Assembly (NCBI GenBank): GCA_008360975.2
Contig: CM039184.1
Location: forward strand, 34,087,797-34,151,796
From: Lichenostomus cassidix
Lineage: Eukaryota > Chordata > Aves > Passeriformes > Meliphagidae
Length of the DNA stretch: 64,000 bases
Reading direction: 5' to 3'
Every line of letters begins with the position of its first letter. Position 1 is the first letter of the stretch. This document shows, one piece after another, positions 9,201-24,100 of the stretch. Both the position numbers and the translations under genes were made by a program. The notes under the pieces were generated by a model, which saw nothing but the letters and a program-made list of their open reading frames with translations, ran no database searches and was not told the DNA's origin.

Positions 9201-11199
9201 GAAGAGAGTTGATGAAGTGATTCCTAGGCTTCATGCATAATAGAAAGGATTCTAGACAAGGCTGTTAAAATGATTGCAAATCTGTTTACATCTGGGGTAT
9301 CCTTAATAGTTTGTATTATGTAGTAAGTAGTCTTGAGTGTATATTTCTGGAAATGAATGTAAAGAAGAGAATTTATAATTTCATAGAGGGTACCAGCAGT
9401 TATTAAAAATAACTTGCAGAGGGTCTAGTCAGGTGTTTTTCCCTTGAACTTTCTAGACATTCAACTGTTTTGTTCATTAAGGATTTTCCTTAGGCTTTGT
9501 AGCTACAGGAGTAGACTGTGCTTATTTTGTGAGGGTAAGGAGGAGTAGTAAATGAAACAGTGGATTAAGTTCAGTCCTGAAGCACAGACTCTGATAAAAA
9601 GAACGTTTACTGTTATTTTTTTTCTTTTTGGTATATTGTGATAAATTTCTCTAAAAAGTTCAGAAGAGATGAAGTACTGGCACATTTGGCATGTACATAC
9701 TGCAATAAAGTATAATGAAGAAACATTTCGTAATTGAAATAGTAAAAGTAGCATTTCATTTCAGTACTTTGTTTAAATTCCAGATAGAGCTACTGGGATG
9801 ATTTAATATTTTGAAATCCTGCCAGTTTAAATTCAAGTACTCTTTTTCCTGAAAGATAAGTTTGTGTTTGAGTTCCTTCCACTCTTATCTTCTAATTAGT
9901 GTTCTCTGCCAGATTTGTTGGATTTGATGTGTTATCTGCAGTTTTTGATCTACTGCAGCTTTTCCCCTGAGTTTTCCGCTTTTAATTTGTCTCATGTATG
10001 TGGTGGGAAAAAAGTTCAGGTCTCCATATGCTTCCATACACATTCATTTTCTGATTTTGAAAAGCAAACCAGAGTATATTTTTATGTATTTATATCAAGA
10101 GCATATCTAGGAAATAAAATTGTTTATTTCTTTCATTGTTATTTTACTTTTTGCTGCTTGTCTTGCAGACAACTTTAAATTATTTTCAGTCTTACAGACT
10201 TAGCAGTTTTCTTCTGTTTTGTGCTGAAATGTGAATTTTCTTTTAATTTAGGCAGTAAAGCTTCTAAGACACCTGAGGAGACCTAACAATCTGTGCATTA
10301 AGTATTTATTTATTTATCATTACCACAGTTAGAAAAATTTCAGTGTTTATTTCCAACAGAATTTAAAGAATCTTTTGTTTCTTTTGATAGGTAGAGGATG
10401 GATTGTTTTTAATAAATTTGATCTGTTAACTCCGTGAACTGATCTCATCTCTGTGATTATATAACACATTTAAGATAACTGACCTGCTTTGTAGTCTGTT
10501 AGCTAGAAGCCTTTTAATAAACTATTGGTGATTTTTTTTTTTGTAATATTAAAAATCTCACATGAACCCAGTGCATTTTTCCCCATAAAATACCCACCTT
10601 AAGTCTTGTTTTCAATTTGATACCACTATTGAACAGTAAGTTTCCTTCCAGACACTCCTGCCAGAAACTTGTCTGCCATTTGTAGACCCTGACAAAATAG
10701 ACATAATTTTGGGAGATGCCCTTGCCAGCCTTTCAACTAGGTTTTACAGCTAGAGAGAAGAATATTCAAGTGAGGGGAACTTGCTATGCATTCTGAACTG
10801 CTAACAAGGTTGATTTTGTAAATACTTCACTTTTGGTGCTGTTTGTATATCTAGGGCTTCACTGCCTTTTAATTTTTTTTTTAATCTCCTTTAGTTAGAA
10901 TATCTCTTTTTACTAAAAAGCAGGAACAGGCTATTAACAGTCTTGTTTATTAACATCAGAGGTTCACAGGTCTCTCTGAACAGATTTGTATATTGATTTC
11001 ATCCTTTGAAAATGACCAGAATGGCCATCAGTAATGGTTGGAAGGGCTGTTTTTAGAAAAATGATGTGGCTTCTGTATAGTCCAGCAAAGGATGTCAGCC
11101 ATGAGCCAGATCCAGGTGTTGATCAGATCACTTCAGCCCTTCCTCACCTCTCTGCCTTAACACTGTTGCTTGAGAGGATCCAGACCAAGAAACAGAGTA

Positions 11200-12200
11200 A
11201 GTCTGTTGTCAGGACTCCTGGCCTTGTAGTTTAAATAGCTGTACATGGTGCATCTCAATTTATCACTCTTACTGTGATGTCCCTCCCTTAAGGGGGAAGA
11301 AAGCACCCAAGATTCATAAATGCTCATAATCTAAAGGAACAACAAGAGCCCGAGGGTCTGCAAACAATCAGAAAATTTTGTTAGTGCATTACACACTTGC
11401 AGTGGAAGTTGCTGTTTAAGTGCCTGACCTACTATATAAGTGCATGGCAGTGGGTTTTGGATAAAGGGGTAGGGTGAAAGGAAAAAGCGAAAGGAAGGGA
11501 TTAATCAAAGAAGGAGAGAAAAAGAGATCACTAGTCCTTACTCCAGCATCAGTCCAGCTGATGGGATGTCCAGGATCCTGGGGGCACTGCCTGGGCTTGC
11601 TGAGAGTAGTTTTTTATAGATAGGTTTCCTCACCTTGAAGACAGGTATCTTGCTTTCTGTGCAATTTACCCATCCTGTGCAGTCTGTTCTTTCAGACCTT
11701 TCTGGAAATGGGCTGGAGGTGTCTTGGGTAGTTTGCTCCCTCTCTACAGTCCATGCCCATGCCTCGGCCTCATTCCTCTGCTTGCACTGTACTGTGTTGT
11801 ACATGTCTCCAGGAACTAGACCAAGGATGTTTGTCCCAGAAGAGTGCTGTCCTACCTCTGCATGGCCCCTTCTCCAGCCACATCTTATTCTTTCTCACGT
11901 CATGTTAGCACCAACAATCCTTGTCTGTTAGTACCAGCAGTCCTTGGTTGGCTCCACAGCCATCCAGCTGTCAGTGTTTGAGGCATACACATTAGCCCCT
12001 GTCTTCTGGGAACCTACAGTTGCACATAGCAAGAGGAGTGCCCAGCCTATTTTTGCTTCCGGTGGCCAAAGACTTGTCACTTCTAACCAGAGTACAGTGG
12101 ATATGTTCCTCTCTAGCTGTTATTTTCTTCACTCCTTTGAAGCTGGAAAATTGTTAGTAGGGTGAGTAAGAACCAGAAGCCACCAGGGGTCCCCACAAGA
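11200..12200 (-). repeat. Possible degenerate LTR-type repeat
   Basis: This kilobase is richer in G+C than its surroundings and begins TGTTGTCAGGACTCC. Read on the minus strand it has the pyrimidine-rich, TATA-containing texture of avian retroviral LTRs. Only short broken frames are present. Ends and target-site duplication could not be identified. It might instead be unique intron. Confidence 0.3.
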
Positions 12201-14204
12201 TTTCACAAGCAGTGGTCCTGTGCCTGTGCTGTATTTTGGAGAGCTCTATAGGATTTTTTCCCTTGATCTCAAGGGCTTTAGCATGTCTCTAAAGAAATTT
12301 TAATTCAGACCTTAAAAAGCTGTGGTAGCTGCTGTTATTGAGAAGGTGCTTCATCTGGGGATAGTGGTGCTTTTTCAGATTCCAATTGGATAATCCTGAA
12401 TTATATTGAACTTGAATGAAGTTATCTGAAAGATTCTCAACACAGGTGTGACCCTGAACTTAGGAATCTATACACATAGTTAGGGACTGCTTATGCATTT
12501 CTCTGAAAAGTTAAAGAAAATTCGTGTGATTAACAAGATTTCTGGTCATTCTGATGATGTGTAAAAGCTCTGCTTCATTGTATAACACAAGTCCACATTA
12601 AAAAGGAGCAAAAGTCTTTAAAAACTGTAAAGAGACACTGTTGCAGTGTCTTTTCATCAAACAGAAAATGAGCATCTTGACCTAAGACACAAAAACCAGA
12701 AGTTACATTGTCTACAATGGAAACTGCAGTCATAGGTCCTGCAGTTCCTCCTCTTCAGAAGAGGAGTATGGGTTTTACCTTTCAGTTGTCTTAACGAGTT
12801 GCAGTGCTATTTCTCATCTGACTATGATTGCAGAAGGGACACCAGAGACTTTTTTTTGCCAGGGGAACTCTCCATCTTTTCTTTCTTGGATTTCCAGGTA
12901 TAGGTACTGACCTGTTAGTTTAGAAACTAGTTCTGTATCTTACGTGTATTTTAGGCTTGCTCCAAAGTGGTAGCCATGGACACAGCTGTTTACAATGGTT
13001 TGACTAAGGATCAATGCTTGCCTGTGAAGCTAAAGCTTTTGAGTCGTACTTGCTTTTATACTTAGTTCAGGTTCATGATAAGGGATTCTGTTCTTAGCTT
13101 TTCTTTTTCTTTTTTTTCTCTCCTTCTATTTAAACTGTTGACTAAAAACCCCTCAAGGACTTTACCACTCATGGAGCTGCTTGTTACTGTACCTGTGTGA
13201 GAGTCTTCAACTATTACAGCAGAGTTTTTTCTAATGTGTCAATAAATAAGGTTAGTTTAGTAAGTTTAATGTAGACTTTTCAGCTAATCCAGCCAGTTTG
13301 TTTGAATGCTATTAATGTATTCACATTAGTAACTTGGTGAATGTGAAATGCCATTAAAAAGTATTCACATTATTAATTGGATGTGAAAGAAGCAACGCCT
13401 TCCTTCAGGTAGGCTGATACCTTCATGCCAGTGGGTATAATTCTTCAGCTGTCACAACCATGGGTAGCCATAACCTTTCTGGTTAAGACATTTTAGGGAG
13501 TGGAAATACAGTGGTTTTGAACACTTTATACAAACTAAAGTCAGTACCCTTAATGTTTGGCATCATATGACCAGAATCATGAGTTTGGTATTCATCGGTA
13601 ATTAGGCTGTCATGTTTCAGGGGTTTTTTTTGTTGACTTTTTTTTTTTTTCCCCTCAAAGCTAAGGAGATAAAAAGTACTATTGGAATGAGTATTTGTTA
13701 TAGATTCTGGTTTTGTGAATATCAGGTATATAGTGATGATATTCTATACTGGTATGTGTCATAAAAATGAAGAAACATTTTGGGTTGTCGTTATATTAAG
13801 TGTTTCTAACTAAGAGAGGCAAGACTCAGTAGAATGTAGATATGAATACTGGGGGGTTTTGTTGCAGTTTTAAAGCTAAGACTGTGCTTTACAAGTATTT
13901 TCTTTTCATGTAGTTTTGTCTTTGTGTTTCTGTTCATATTTGAGTATGTCTCCTTCATGAGTGTCACTTTTATTTTGGAAACAGCTGTGAATGAAACCTG
14001 TCTAAGCTTCACCTGTGGATATTTTCGGGAACTGACTTTTTATCTTCTATTCCAAGACAACCTAGGAATCTACTACATAAACTCAAATAGTTTTTTTTTA
14101 TTTTTAAACTCAAATAGCTTCGGTTAACTGGCAGTTCTCTTTCATAACTTTGTTTTTCCAAAGATGACCTAAAAATTGACCAAGATCCTTTCCTGAGGTC
14201 AGTT

Positions 14205-14418
14205 ACAGAATCACAGAAAGGTTTGGATTGAAAGAGACCTAAACATCATCTAGTTCCAGCCCTCCTGCCGTGAGAGGAGAGTTCTACTAGACACATTCTT
14301 CTAGACCAGGTCGCTCAAAGCCTCGTCTAACCTGGCCTTAAAGGTCTGGAATGGGGCATCTACTGTGTCTCTGGGCAACCAGTCCAGTGCATCACCACCC
14401 TTACAGGAAAGAAAAAAG
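14205..14418 (-). mobile_element. CR1 LINE 3' fragment
   Basis: On the plus strand it starts ACAGAATCACAGAAAGG, the reverse complement of the CR1 tail (CCTTTCTGTGATTCTGT). It continues with the conserved CR1 3' sequence, including the complement of GGTCTCTTTCAATCC. It is a 5'-truncated dead copy of about 210 bp. Confidence 0.85.
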
Positions 14419-17400
14419 GGTTTTGATTTTTTTCTTGAGTGCTACAGAGAATGATCTGTATATGTATTTCTGTAAAGGTTAGCATATACATTCTCTAAAT
14501 TTTAACAGTTTGAATTATTGAGTATCCTGGAGAATTTTTGTGGTCGAAGCTGAACTCCAAGTGTTAAGATTTTTTTTGAGCCTTTTTGTGAAGAAATAAT
14601 CTGCTAGTGGTCAAAAAATACAGTGAGAAATTCCTCACAATTCATTCACCCATTTTCCAAACCTGGAGTTTTGAAGATGGGTGATGTTCTCATCTTGCTT
14701 AAATACTTTCATATCACAGACAATAAATAAATGTAAGGTAGATATGCTGAGTCTGTGGTGAAAATGGAAATACAATTTTCGTGCTGGTGAGACTGAGTGG
14801 CCAGAACATGGCCTGTGTTTCAGAACTATTGTAAAATTCTTGTGATTTCTGAATTTAGAATTTCTTTCTGTAGGGCAGGTTTATTTAAAAACTAAAAAAG
14901 ATGCAGGATTTTAAATTAATGCAGTGTGGGAGGTTTAGAGTTCAGTGACAAAAGCTGAATTCTACTTTCTTCTTTTGGGCAGGTGTTCTGACATAGACCC
15001 CATAAGTACATGGATACATGTTAAAATTTTAATTTAAGCATGGGTGCGGGAAATGTCTCTGTTATATTATTTGTCTGTTCTTAAAGTACACGGTAGTTGG
15101 ATACTTAAAAATAAGATTATATATATAGAATGTCTGACGACTTTATAGCAAATGATTACATTTGAAAGTTCTTAACAGTCAAACCATTTTAAATTCTATA
15201 TTATTTTAAAATTTTTTCAGCAAATTACTCTTTGATTCCTATCACTGCATTTTCTCTACTGTAGAACTTATTCTTATGTGTAAAGCTTGTATTGATAATT
15301 TTAATTTCATCTCCTTTTTCTTCTTGGGTTCACAGCATTCTCACTGGGTGGTGTCCTAAAGTAGGGTTTGTTTGAAGATATATGTGAGTTAGAGGACAGG
15401 CGATGCCCCTTTTCCCTTTTCTATTTTAGTTGTTAATACTGAACAGAAAAATTGAATTTTACATTGATATTTTAATCAGGATTCTTAGTTTGAGAAAGAG
15501 CTCTTTTGTTAAGATCAGTCATTGTAGTTTTTTATTGGTTTGTGGGTTGTTGTGTTGATTGTGTTTGTTGGGTTCTTCGTTGTTTTTGTTAGGGTTTTTT
15601 AGTTGTTTTTGACTTCAAGCTATTTGAAGCAAATCTGTAATCTGGAAGAGTACTTCTAAGTTTTCAGTCCACCCCCCTTCTGGGGAAATAACATGCCTAA
15701 ACTGCCTTTTTTTTTTTCCTGCCACACCTTTGAGATACAGAAAAGTGTTTTTATGGGATAACAGAGCACATTCTGGAGATTACTGAATGCTTGGATCAGC
15801 TGTCAACAAATGTCTTGTAAATCTGGCTGCTTAATGTCCTACTCTGTCTTTTCCATAGACATGTCTCTGTACTAGCAGTGGTTCCCTCAGCTGACTCGCT
15901 TCTCTGCTTGACCTTTAATTGTAGAGCTTGAAAGATAAGCAGGATGTCTGACGTAGAGCAGAAAAATGCCTGTGGTGCCAGACTGTGCAGAAAACTGCAA
16001 CAGCCTTATGTACTTTTACTGCTATCAATGCAGCTGTTTGTCCTCTGTTCTCCTTTACCAATGTAGTTACTGGCTGCACTGTATTTAATTAGATTTTTCA
16101 CAATATACTATGCCTGTGTCCTCATTACTTTCTTCGCTCTCTCTAGTCATACCAGGTAAGGTATCCTGCCTTAGTTCTCTACAGTTTGGCTTGAGGTGTT
16201 TTGCCCGTTTGGTTGGTTATTTTGTTGTTGTTTAATTCTTTTAGTGGCAGAGGCTTCTCTGTTAACCTGCTTTTGTAGAAGCGTTTTGATGGGTCAGGAC
16301 ACCTTGGAAATACATTAGTATTAGAAGTGTGATGTGTTACTTGCACCTTTTTTGCTTTACAGTCTTTTCATAGAAGACTTGAGATAACTTTAGTAATCAT
16401 AGAGATTGTTAAAGTTAGAGGAAGAAAGAACTTTAAAAAAGCAGGTCTACAATAGGAGAAGGACACAATAGGCAAAACCATACATTGTGTTACAGGGGGT
16501 TTTTTGTGTCTTGTGCTTTTTGTCTTCTAGTGCTACTTTTATGGACAAGGCAGGAGAATGTTCTGTCTCCTTGCAAATCTCACCAGAATGTAGGAAAATT
16601 CATATAAATTTAAAAAAAATATTTCACTTGAGTAGGAGGCCAGTTGGCAGATGAGTCTATAATACGATTTTGGTGCAGGAAGCAGATGGAGAAAGGCAAC
16701 GAATGATGAAGTGAGTGGAAATACTTCTAGGAAGTCCCATTTTTTCATTTCAGCTGTGCTTCCATTTAAAATGACACCCCATTGGTACTGGCAAAGTGAT
16801 ACTAACAGGACTTTCTGTGAGCACAATAATGTAATTGTCAGTTAGTTTGTGTTCTGACTTTTTGGGAGACATGTTCCTTGTAGGTACCATTTTTTTGTGA
16901 ATTCCAAAAACTACTTTGTGTGAAAATTTATTATCTTTTGAACAGTTTCAAGTATAGCTTCTGATTTAATTATAAATTGTGATCTGGTTTATTTAGGTAA
17001 AACGATGGAGATGCAACTGTATTTTCAAATAGAATATGCTTCTTAATATGTCAGTGTGAAATGTTTCTGGCTGTCCATTAAGCTTGTATCCGTACCTGTA
17101 AAATGTTAGCAGATCAAGAAAAAATTTCACATGAAGATGAATGGAAGAAATTTATCTGAAGAGAGAGTATGTTTTAAATTGTAAATATTTTTCTTTAAGA
17201 AATAAGAATGAGTAAAATCAAAGAGATCTGTCTTGCCAATAGCAGATCTCTAGGGAAGAGAATAAGTGTATGCACATCTCTATAATGCTCTCCAAGCCTG
17301 CAGCATTTCCACCACGTGTTGTCTATAATAGCTTTTGATGTTGATTTTTTTTGTTGTTGTTGTTCTGTCAGTTTGTCTCACTCTTTATGAACCATTGCAT

Positions 17401-17992
17401 TCTTCTGCAAAGCGACAAAGAATTCCACCACTTCCCTACATGCTGTGTGAAGAATCAGTCCCTTTTTCTCTGCTTGTCACCTTACCTTTTTCATTATGAC
17501 ATGTAGGGGACACTGAAGCACAGCTGATGCTCTTGACTTTCTTCACACCACTTATGGTTCTGCTGACATCTATTGTGTCCTCATCTACATTGCCCCTTTT
17601 CCCAGACTGAAGAGTCCTGATCCATTTTTTTGCCCTGCAGAAGGGAGCCTATTTTGTTCCCATTATCACTGTGCTCTTCTGTAACCTGTAACTCTTCTAT
17701 ATTCCTTTTGGACTTTTTGTGCTACGTAAAGTGTTTGAGGTATGGACAAGCTGTGAATTAATTTAAGGTTTTAATGAAGTTCTCTCTCTTAATTGATAAT
17801 TCCTGAATCAGATTAATTTCTGTATTCCTGCTACCTTTTCGTAAATTTTAGTATTGTCACCTTAAAAGGTTTTCCCCAAAGCACAAAATAATCTTGTTTC
17901 ATTTTTATATAAATTTTTTAGTGTTTTTTGAATATTCAAATAGAAAATAACTTTTTTTTTTCTTGAATGTATACAGGTTACAAAGCAGCTAA

Positions 17993-18152
17993 ATGGAGTC
18001 TGAGCAGCTGTTTCATAGAGGCTACTATCGAAACAGTTACAACAGCATAACTAGTGCAAGCAGCGATGAGGAGCTTTTAGATGGAGCAGGTGTAATTATG
18101 GATTTTCAGACCTCTGAGGATGACAATCTCTTGGATGGTGATGCATCCATTG
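17993..18152 (+). CDS. CLCN3: CLCN3 long-form first coding exon (residues 1-53 plus 1 nt)
   Basis: The exon starts at 17977 after TTGAATGTATACAG, with the ATG at 17993, and encodes [17 protein letters not shown]..., the known N-terminus of the 818-aa ClC-3 form. It ends ATTG|GTAAGT, leaving one base of Gly54. Two acidic dileucine motifs, DEELL (25-29) and EDDNLL (42-47), suit adaptor-dependent endosomal sorting in the cytosolic tail. Residues 51-53 read ASI where I recall TAV in mammals. The ATG has T at -3 and G at +4, so its context is not optimal. It is separated from exon 3 by a 26.5-kb intron that contains the second promoter. Confidence 0.96.
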
Positions 18153-21100
18153 GTAAGTTAATTTCAGTTGTATTTTTATGTGTTGGAGGGGATTTTTGTT
18201 GGTTTTTATTTTATTTAGGTTTTAGATGACCAAATCTGATCCTTTCCTGTTAAACTAATCTGTCCTTCAGAGAGATGCTTTAAACCTGAAAGGGGCTGAA
18301 TACCTTTCTATGTGCTTGCCTAACAATTATGTTGTGTGGGATGATTTCTGATACGAGGCAGACATTAACATGCTGCTGACAAATGTAAAGCTTGCTGTCA
18401 AGTAGGACAGCTGTTCTGCAGCTACGTGGTCTTCTCTGCAGCAGGATTTTGGAGGTCTCGCTGTCTCTTTTTGCATGTTTCTTTGATGCAAAAATTAAGT
18501 GTCTATTTAAATCATTACCTCTAGAGATAAATCTGTTTGTGCTTCATTCAGCTTCACCTCTGTAAAGCAGAGGCAAAACCCAAAAGCAGAGGTGTTGTTA
18601 GGAGCAACAGAAACACAATATGAGCTGAACTATTGACTTGATAAAAAGTTGCAAAGAAAACTTCCTACTATAAAAGCATTGAAGTAATACAAAGAAGAAA
18701 GAACTGGGAAGCTCTTCCTCCTTTTTTTTAAATTGAAGAAAACAGTTCGTGTAGTGAGAGCATTAACGTTAATTAAGCAATAGTCAAAGAGGTGAACCAA
18801 AGGAAGGAAAGAAAAGAATTTCTGTTAAAGATACTAAACTTGGCTAAATTATACTCTGGTCACTTCCTCTTGTTTTCTTTAAAATCAAACTCTGCTTCTT
18901 GAGTTTTGCTTAATTAGTGCCTTTTCATCTTTTCTTCTTCCATTAGCATTCAGTTGTTTTCCTTCCCTGCAGTGTCTTTTCCTTAGATGTTTTACATTTG
19001 CTGCACTTTGCAGTTGGATGTTGGCATTGTACTAGATGGCTGTGTGGTATCATTATGAGCGTCCTTCTCACCTGTATTCCTTCTGTCTAATTAGATATGT
19101 CTTGAATGTGCAGTTGTTTAACTTAAATACCAATACAAGTATGACAAGCCAGGACACCTTCAGTCTACATATTCCTTCTGGCACATTACTTGAACAGCAG
19201 CATGCTAAAGTCCGGTGCTTAAGAGTGAGGAAATTATCAGATGAACTGATAATATATATACAGAAACTGGCTTCTGTATATAATTCTTTGTTCTAAGTAT
19301 CTGGCACTTTTAATAAAAGTGAGTGCCTTGCTTGTCTAAGATAATATTTACAAGCTGTACTGAATTTTTGAAGGTACTCTGGTTATTGTTCATATAAATC
19401 ATTTCCATCACTTCGAGCATGAAGGAAAATTAGTTTACAGTAAAATAAATAGTTTCACAGCCAGTGTTCTGCCCTTTACTTGTTGTGAAATCAAATCCAT
19501 AAATTGAGTCCAAACAGATGAGGTGGTTGTTTTGTTTGCATTGTCAAAATCAATGCTAATTGCTGCACATGCCTGCAGCTCCCATCTTGCTGTAACACTG
19601 AAGTATCAAAATGTGGGCTGGTACATAAATATGAATGTATTTTATTTCCTGGAACTTAATTTTTTGCTAATGACTTGTCTGCTTGCCCCAATTCTGGACT
19701 CCCTGTTAGAGGCAGCAATAGTAATAAGCCCTATTATTTTATTTAAGTGAATGGTGATTTATGTGTCCCTATACATGGAAAATGCTTTATTGTACACCAA
19801 ATCATAATAAATATCTTAGTAGTAGATCAGAATCTGATGTTAACTTTCTTTTTAGGGTGGTAAGAACATACTTCAAAAAAATGTGTCACATAAACGCATT
19901 CAGGAGGTGAACATCTATGTTTCTTGTTCCTTAGGCATCCAAATGTGTCAGGTGTTTTTTCTTTTGTGTTTTTAACACAGCAAATCTCACTGACAAGACC
20001 AAACAAGAACTTCCTTCCATGTGCCTGTTCTGTAATTCTCTCTTACTCACTTAGCATCTACTGTTTGGTTTGTTTGTATTGTTATTACTGTTACTTAAAT
20101 ACTCTTATCCTTTAGCTGTATTTTTGTTCTGTTAAGTCTAAGTACAGATGAATTCACAATGCAGAATGTGTCCCACCTCCTGAGGAAGGGCAGGACCATC
20201 CCAGTAACTGGAAGATCACATGCTTCTCAGCAGTGCAGGCTGTCCAGAGCATGATGTGAATGCAGAGGCCTTAGGTCTAGCTCTGTGCTTTAGCAGATGA
20301 ACTCTGCCAAAATCAGGACCCCTATTTAAAAATGTAGTGTGTGGTTTAAACCTGTAGGACTGGAAGAATTTATAAGCCTGGTATCTTAGCAACACGAGCA
20401 AAATGGCAAAAATGAATTTGTAGTTAAAATGGTTAAAGCTGCACAGCTGCAGAATGTAAGCTTGTAGTACAAGTGAGCAGATACATGAATTTATCCAATC
20501 TGGGTAAGTTGCTATAGACAATAGAGTGCACATCAATATTTTACAGTTTATGTAATAGAATATAGAACTGCAGATTTTTTTAAAAAATCAAGACCGTGCA
20601 ATGAGAAGAAAATAGCCTTTATCTTTCTTCTTTTTTCAGAGAATGAAAATGGAACCATAAACTGCACATACATTATATAGATAAAAGGCTAACCATATGG
20701 AGTTTCTAAAGTAATTGTAGTCTTTTCCCCTCATTCAGAGGGCATTAAGTTAACAGAACTCTGTGTATTTCACTAGGCTTGCTCAGTCCCTTGGCTCTCC
20801 GGACAGCAATTCTATAAAGCTGCTATTCACAGCAGTACTGCTATTCATGTTACCACTCACACTGAAGTACTTAACTGAGGTTTAGAAAGCCATTGAAGCT
20901 GTTAGACAGTGGTGAATATGCCTTCTGTTGAAAGATGTGGAAATTGGATGATGTTGGGAAAGAATGGTAATCTCGTATACTCCTTGTCTTATGTAGGAAA
21001 TTCCTTGAACAAATGTATGTTAACTGAAACCAGTAGTCAGAAAGTCCTGTCACCTAGATGTTTAGGTTTCTTTAATATTTAGTTGACAGTGATTTGTCTT

Positions 21101-24100
21101 TCTAGTGTTGTCTTACTTGAAATGTTGTGAATAGTTCCATGCTGGGGAATCACCATTATCTTAAAACCAATGATGTACAACAATCTTGTTTCTTAACACT
21201 GTCTGAAAGCATATATATGACCTGTCCTTCATTATCTCATCTGACAAAAATACAAAAATTGTGATGTTGTGGTATCGTAAACAAAATATATATATATGTA
21301 TAGTAATTATATTTTTAGTATGCCTGTTATGTTCTCCAGTAGCTGTTTTCTTTGCATGAATGTCAGATTTTAAGTGGCAGTGTTATGGCGAACAAGTAGG
21401 TATTATGAAATTGTGAATTCTTCGAGTGTATCGTGTTTTAACATGCTAAATAATTACATTGCTGTGCATGTGGAGGCTTGGATAGCTTGTACCAAAGCCG
21501 TGCCTTGAAGGGATGCTGCCTGTCAGCTTTGAACAAAACTTACTTTTGTTGCTTATCAAAACTTTGTAGTACTGAAGTTAGTGTTTTTCCTTGTTATAGA
21601 ACTGGCTAATGACTATGGTGATTTTATACTGAAATGGAAACATTTGCCTCTTTGTATGGAGGATGTGTTACCAGAACTTGTGTAGAGAATGTCCATCCAT
21701 ATATGCAATTTGTGGAAGTCATTTTTATCTTGACTTACCTGTGTTCTTTTTTTAGACTTTTTACCCTGCTTCTTGCTAGGTTAATTTAAACATATTGCAC
21801 TTACCACTGGAAAACTATCAGTTCTTTAATACTTAAGTCATATAAGCTAATATTTACTGTTTTAAATTTTACAAAGCTATACTATTTAATTTTTAAGCAA
21901 AATGTTACACTAGGATAGTTCATTGTTTCCCATAAATTTAGCAGAGGGAAAAAAGAATTATTTCTAAACAGAAATGAAATCTCCATAATGGAAATATATA
22001 ATTAGATATTATTTTAACTATGGAATGTGATGAGAAGATGAAATGTCTAATCAGTTCTTTTTTTCTCAGCCGTGGTTTGGCTTGCCCTTCTGTAATGTTT
22101 GAGAGAGTCACATTTCTTGACTGTTAGCGAGGCTTGAAGAGTCTAATAAGTCTCTTCAAAAATTCAAACTTTTTCCTGTTATGACTCAGGGTTAGCCAAC
22201 CAGCTAGGTAAAACTGAGAGGTCTTCGTAATTTTGCTCAGAATTGAGGGCTGTTTATGTGATAAGAGAGGACTTACACTAATTTTTCAGTATTTTTTTAT
22301 TTAAGTGTAGGGCAAGCTTAGCAGGAAGTGGATTTTTGTACTGTTGTCAGACTGCAATTTTTTCAAGGCACTTATTGAAATCAGATTATTAAACCTTACT
22401 TGCAGTAAAAAAGGTTTGCAAACAAATGACCTCACTGGTGTTTACATCTCGAGGTACTTTGATCTCTCTGTGGGAGTCTGAGTCCTGAATGAGCTTGTAT
22501 TCTTTTTGGTAGCTATAGGGATTCCTGCTTCAGTTGAAGGAGCTTAGTTGCTTATATTGTGAGTTCAGTGTAGAGGCAGTTTACAATTTGACATATGGTG
22601 TTAACATAAAATTGGCAATACTTAACCTTAGTATGACAACCTGTAAACTGGTAATTCAAAAGCTGCTGCCACAGGCGCTACTATCTCCTTGCTATGGTAG
22701 CATTGCTGGTGAAAAGGAAAAGAATATGCCAGCAGGTCATAGTGTAAAACACTGCAGCTCTCCTAAAACATCCTCACCCATGATTTGGAGACCTTTGCCT
22801 AAACAGAGACTCCTAAACAATCCATTTCTGGTGCCTTAAATACCGACACTAAAAATTTTATATTAGTGAACTAATATTATGGCATTATTCGAGAAACAGA
22901 ATGCAACTTTCAGCAAGTGCAGGCAGTTCAGTATAATCAAGATGTTTGTACCACATGGAGGGGATAATTTTTCAAGCAAGACCTGTTTATCTTTTCCAAC
23001 AACATGTGAATGTTGTTTCACATGTATGCTTATTTTTATTTAGCTATTGCCCTTTATAAAAAAAAGGAAGAATACAAAGAAAAGAATAAACTAGCTTACT
23101 TCCTACATAAAAAATTCAAGTTCCTGTTATATTCTTTACGTGTGGAAATTGCATTAACGGATTCTTCCTGTTGTTCATAGCTGATATGAAGAAGAGCTTT
23201 CAAAGTGATTTTGCACCACTGGCATTGTTTTTGTTATCCATCCATGTGTTATAAAATTGTCTGGACTGAACCGTTATTATGACACTTTGACATAGCTCTT
23301 TCCTAAGTTACATACAACCTATTTGCCAAGTTAGCAATATTTGCATTAAAGAGCTCATTGTCATTCTTAAGTAAGGAGTATATTCACCCCCAAATGCCAT
23401 ACAAATTGAAGCATGAGATAACATGACTTGCTGTGATCACAAGGGAAAGCATGAGGCACAGCTAATTTATAGAATTAAATTAAATTGTCAGTAACTAGTT
23501 ACAGTTTACTTTTTTCTGTTGGATCGTAGTTAGGCTGGCAACATTTGGCCTGTACTTCATACTACTAATGGAGCTAAACACAGGATATCTGACCATATCA
23601 AACCATGGTTTCTTCTACTTTTTTATTAGTAATGCATGAAGTTGGTTTTGTCCACCTGTCTGGAACAGAAGTTGTTATACATTATGTAAACGTGGGTAAC
23701 TGGGCTAATTAAAAATGTTCTTCTTTAAGGATTTCAAAATTCCTGTCCCTCCCACCTCTCCCCCCCAGAACTGACTGGAAGATTCTTAGGTTAAGGAAAA
23801 CATGTCTTATCTTAGTTATGGGATGTCATTATCGAATGAGTAGCTGTTTATCAAGCTAGTGATTTCCTAAAACCGAGTGTTTGTTTGGTTTTTTATTGTA
23901 GTTATTGTCCAAAATGTAAAATCACTTGATATTGTTGTAGCTGAACAACCTGTAATGGTGTTACAGTGTTAGTTTAAGCCTTCAGATTATAAATGGGTTG
24001 GCGTGGCATTAGGCTTTCTGAGGGATGGAAATTATGGCAGTATGTATGTATGGAAATTATGGCAGAGTTTTAGTAACCAAGTAGTCTCTTGTTCTCTTAA

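Larger units (their letters stand above)
6210..17976 (+). other. CLCN3 intron 1 (about 11.8 kb)
   Basis: AT-rich intron with T-runs. It contains a doubtful LTR-like block near 11.2-12.2 kb and a minus-strand CR1 fragment at 14.2 kb, listed separately. I found no exon, tRNA or microRNA-like hairpin that I could support. Confidence 0.65.
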
